From assembly GCA_044425705.1 (NCBI GenBank), contig JAWXVD010000010.1, positions 1-52,283 on the forward strand: 52,283 bases of DNA, in the 5' to 3' direction. The notes under the pieces are model-generated. The model was not told the origin of the DNA and did not search any database. It was given only the letters and a program-made list of their open reading frames with translations. This document shows, piece after piece, positions 51,008 to 52,283 of the stretch. A program made the position numbers and the translations under genes. The number at the start of each line of letters is the position of its first letter. Position 1 is the first letter of the stretch. This stretch comes from JAWXVD01 sp044425705. GTDB taxonomy: Bacteria > Bacillota > Clostridia > Lachnospirales > Lachnospiraceae.

Positions 51008-52111
51008 ATGTTTAGACAGTATAAATTACGCAACTATGATATAAAGTTAATAATATTTGTAATAGTTCTTTCAACAATAGGTGTATTAGCAGTAGGAAGC
51101 GCACAGGAATCATTACAAGAAAAGCAATTGTTAGGTATGATTACAGGTATTGTTATTATGTTGTTTTTATCTATGATTAATTATTCCTTTTATTTAAATT
51201 TTTACTGGATTATTTATATAATAAATATATTACTTCTGATTTCTGTATTATTATTTGGTGTTGAAGTAAATGGAGCGAAACGTTGGTTAACAATGGGGGG
51301 AATACAATTTCAACCTTCAGAAACGGCTAAAATATTGTTGATTTTATTCTTTGCACAGTTTATTATGAAGCATAAGGAGAAAATTAATTCTCCACGTATT
51401 TTATTTTCATCAATTGTATTGTTTTTGATACCTGTAGGATTAATTTATAAAGAACCAGATTTATCTACAAGTATTATTGTATGTATTCTATTTTGTGTTA
51501 TAATGTTTGTAGGCGGTATTAGTTATAGAATTGTAGGCGCATTAATTGCTATTGTTATACCTACTTTTGTGACCTTTGTTATATTAGTCTTACAGCCTAA
51601 TCAAAAAATTTTACAAGACTATCAAGTTACTAGATTATTAGCATGGTTACAGCCTGAAAACTATGCTGATTCTGCGGCATATCAGACTACTAATGCGACT
51701 ATTGCTATCGGATCTGGAATGCTGTGGGGAAAAGGTCTGAATAATAATGAAATTGCTTCTGTAAAAAATGGTAATTTCATAGCAGAGCCACAAACAGATT
51801 TTATATTTGCTGTAATAGGTGAAGAGTTGGGATTTGTAGGCGGGTGCAGCGTTATATTATTGTTATTAGGCATTATCTTATTTTGCTTGTTAATTGCTAG
51901 AAAAGCAAAGGATTTATCAGGAAGAATTATTGCTTCAAGTGTTGCAGCTTTAATTGGTTTTCAAGGATTTATTAATATTGCTGTTGCAACAGGTCTTTTT
52001 CCAAACACAGGAATTCCACTACCTTTTGTAAGTGCAGGATTGACTTCATTAGTTAGTTTATATATGGGTATAGGAATCGTTTTAAATATAGGATTACAAC
52101 CTAAAAAATAA
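51008..52111 (+). CDS. rodA: RodA/FtsW/SpoVE (SEDS) family peptidoglycan polymerase
   Basis: Membrane glycosyltransferase working with PBP2. About 367 residues, ten helices, with NGAKRWLTMGGIQFQPSE, EPDLSTSII and FIAEPQTDFIFAVIGEELG (in parts), and a C-terminal FPNTGIPLPFVSAG. The RodA assignment rather than FtsW/SpoVE rests on its place in the mre/PBP2/min cluster. The in-frame ATG at 51002 is not excluded, but ATG 51008 lies six to seven bases after AAGAGGTG. Confidence 0.9.
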   Translation: MFRQYKLRNYDIKLIIFVIVLSTIGVLAVGSAQESLQEKQLLGMITGIVIMLFLSMINYSFYLNFYWIIYIINILLLISVLLFGVEVNGAKRWLTMGGIQFQPSETAKILLILFFAQFIMKHKEKINSPRILFSSIVLFLIPVGLIYKEPDLSTSIIVCILFCVIMFVGGISYRIVGALIAIVIPTFVTFVILVLQPNQKILQDYQVTRLLAWLQPENYADSAAYQTTNATIAIGSGMLWGKGLNNNEIASVKNGNFIAEPQTDFIFAVIGEELGFVGGCSVILLLLGIILFCLLIARKAKDLSGRIIASSVAALIGFQGFINIAVATGLFPNTGIPLPFVSAGLTSLVSLYMGIGIVLNIGLQPKK

Positions 52112-52118
52112 TAAAATA

Positions 52119-52171
52119 ATCTGTCAGATAAAGAGTTATATGATTACATAACAGTTTATTATGTCACAGAT
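52119..52171 (+). promoter_or_regulatory. Nested hairpin just before the mgsA ribosome binding site
   Basis: Outer stem ATCTGT (52119-52124) / ACAGAT (52166-52171), inner stem GTTAT (52135-52139) / ATAAC (52148-52152). It ends where the AGGAGG of mgsA begins. It may be the rodA terminator or a leader structure. Confidence 0.35.
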
Positions 52172-52182
52172 AGGAGGATATC

Positions 52183-52283
52183 ATGAATATAGCTTTAATT
52201 GCACATGATGCAAAGAAAAAATTAATGCAAAATTTTTGCATTGCATACAGAGGGATATTAAGTAAAAATGAATTGTATGCGAC
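52183..52283 (+). CDS. mgsA: Methylglyoxal synthase, 5' end only
   Basis: Truncated by the window edge. The visible 33 residues begin MNIALIAHDAKKKLMQNFCI, the hallmark N-terminus of methylglyoxal synthase (converts dihydroxyacetone phosphate to methylglyoxal and phosphate). GGAGG lies 5-6 bases before the ATG. mgsA after rodA is a common Lachnospiraceae order. Confidence 0.9.
   Translation, partial: MNIALIAHDAKKKLMQNFCIAYRGILSKNELYA

Overview
The window is AT-rich chromosomal DNA of a low-GC, Gram-positive, probably spore-forming anaerobe in Clostridia. It is most likely a member or close relative of Lachnospiraceae. That placement is inferred from gene content and order: rex beside an ABC-F gene, alr-mazF, yqfC-yqfD-phoH-ybeY, a FtsK/SpoIIIE translocase behind a TepA-like protease, a BofC-like protein, the electron-bifurcating NfnAB pair, formate-THF ligase, and a DUF4321-radC-mreBCD-PBP-minCDE-rodA-mgsA run. 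No rRNA, tRNA, CRISPR array, insertion sequence or phage gene was recognised. All genes except one (ABC-F, about 0.7-2.6 kb) read on the + strand. No stretch over 300 bases lacks a gene; the longest is 42483-42754.

Layout. (1) 1-700: the 3' end of an Rpn-type nuclease/transposase-like gene and a second small fragment, closed by a hairpin that can terminate both strands. (2) 0.7-6.2 kb: ABC-F factor, divergent rex with two Rex-operator-like palindromes between them, alr, an orphan MazF toxin and a CBS/CorC protein. (3) 6.2-10.0 kb: YebC regulator, a zinc-ribbon/CFI-box protein overlapping metY, and an unknown membrane protein. (4) 10.0-19.9 kb: TepA-like protease, FtsK/SpoIIIE, Fhs, a zinc-ribbon/TPR/CHB_HEX protein, NfnA-NfnB and a zinc-ribbon membrane protein. 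(5) 20.0-31.99 kb: RlmH, sporulation genes yqfC/yqfD, PhoH, YbeY, a lipid-flippase-like protein, a BofC-like protein, two flavoproteins, and proB-DUF896-MTHFS-proA. (6) 32-42.5 kb: miaB, a SulP transporter, mutS, mutL, miaA and a PLP gene broken by a 100-N assembly gap. (7) 42.7-52.3 kb: DUF4321, radC, the mreBCD/PBP/minCDE/rodA morphogenesis cluster and the 5' end of mgsA.

The genes are mostly housekeeping. Rex couples NADH/NAD+ to transcription, and NfnAB and Fhs fit anaerobic redox and one-carbon metabolism. MutS/MutL, RadC and the tRNA-modification genes miaA and miaB form a maintenance group. MreBCD, PBP2, RodA and MinCDE set cell shape and division plane.

The most unusual signal is intergenic. 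A leader block (TGAGARAAAGTGATG, then a short AT-rich stretch, then ATG) recurs just before six unrelated genes. Three copies are preceded by a hairpin whose stem bases differ but still pair, and two of those share a further ~35-nt structured segment. A second small hairpin family (GTTRYAG, ~GTCGTATGAA loop, CTGTRAY) occurs three times. Both look like dispersed RNA-level elements and neither matches a riboswitch class I know. The other clear structural anomaly is technical: a 121-bp perfect duplication flanks the N-run and splits one gene in two.
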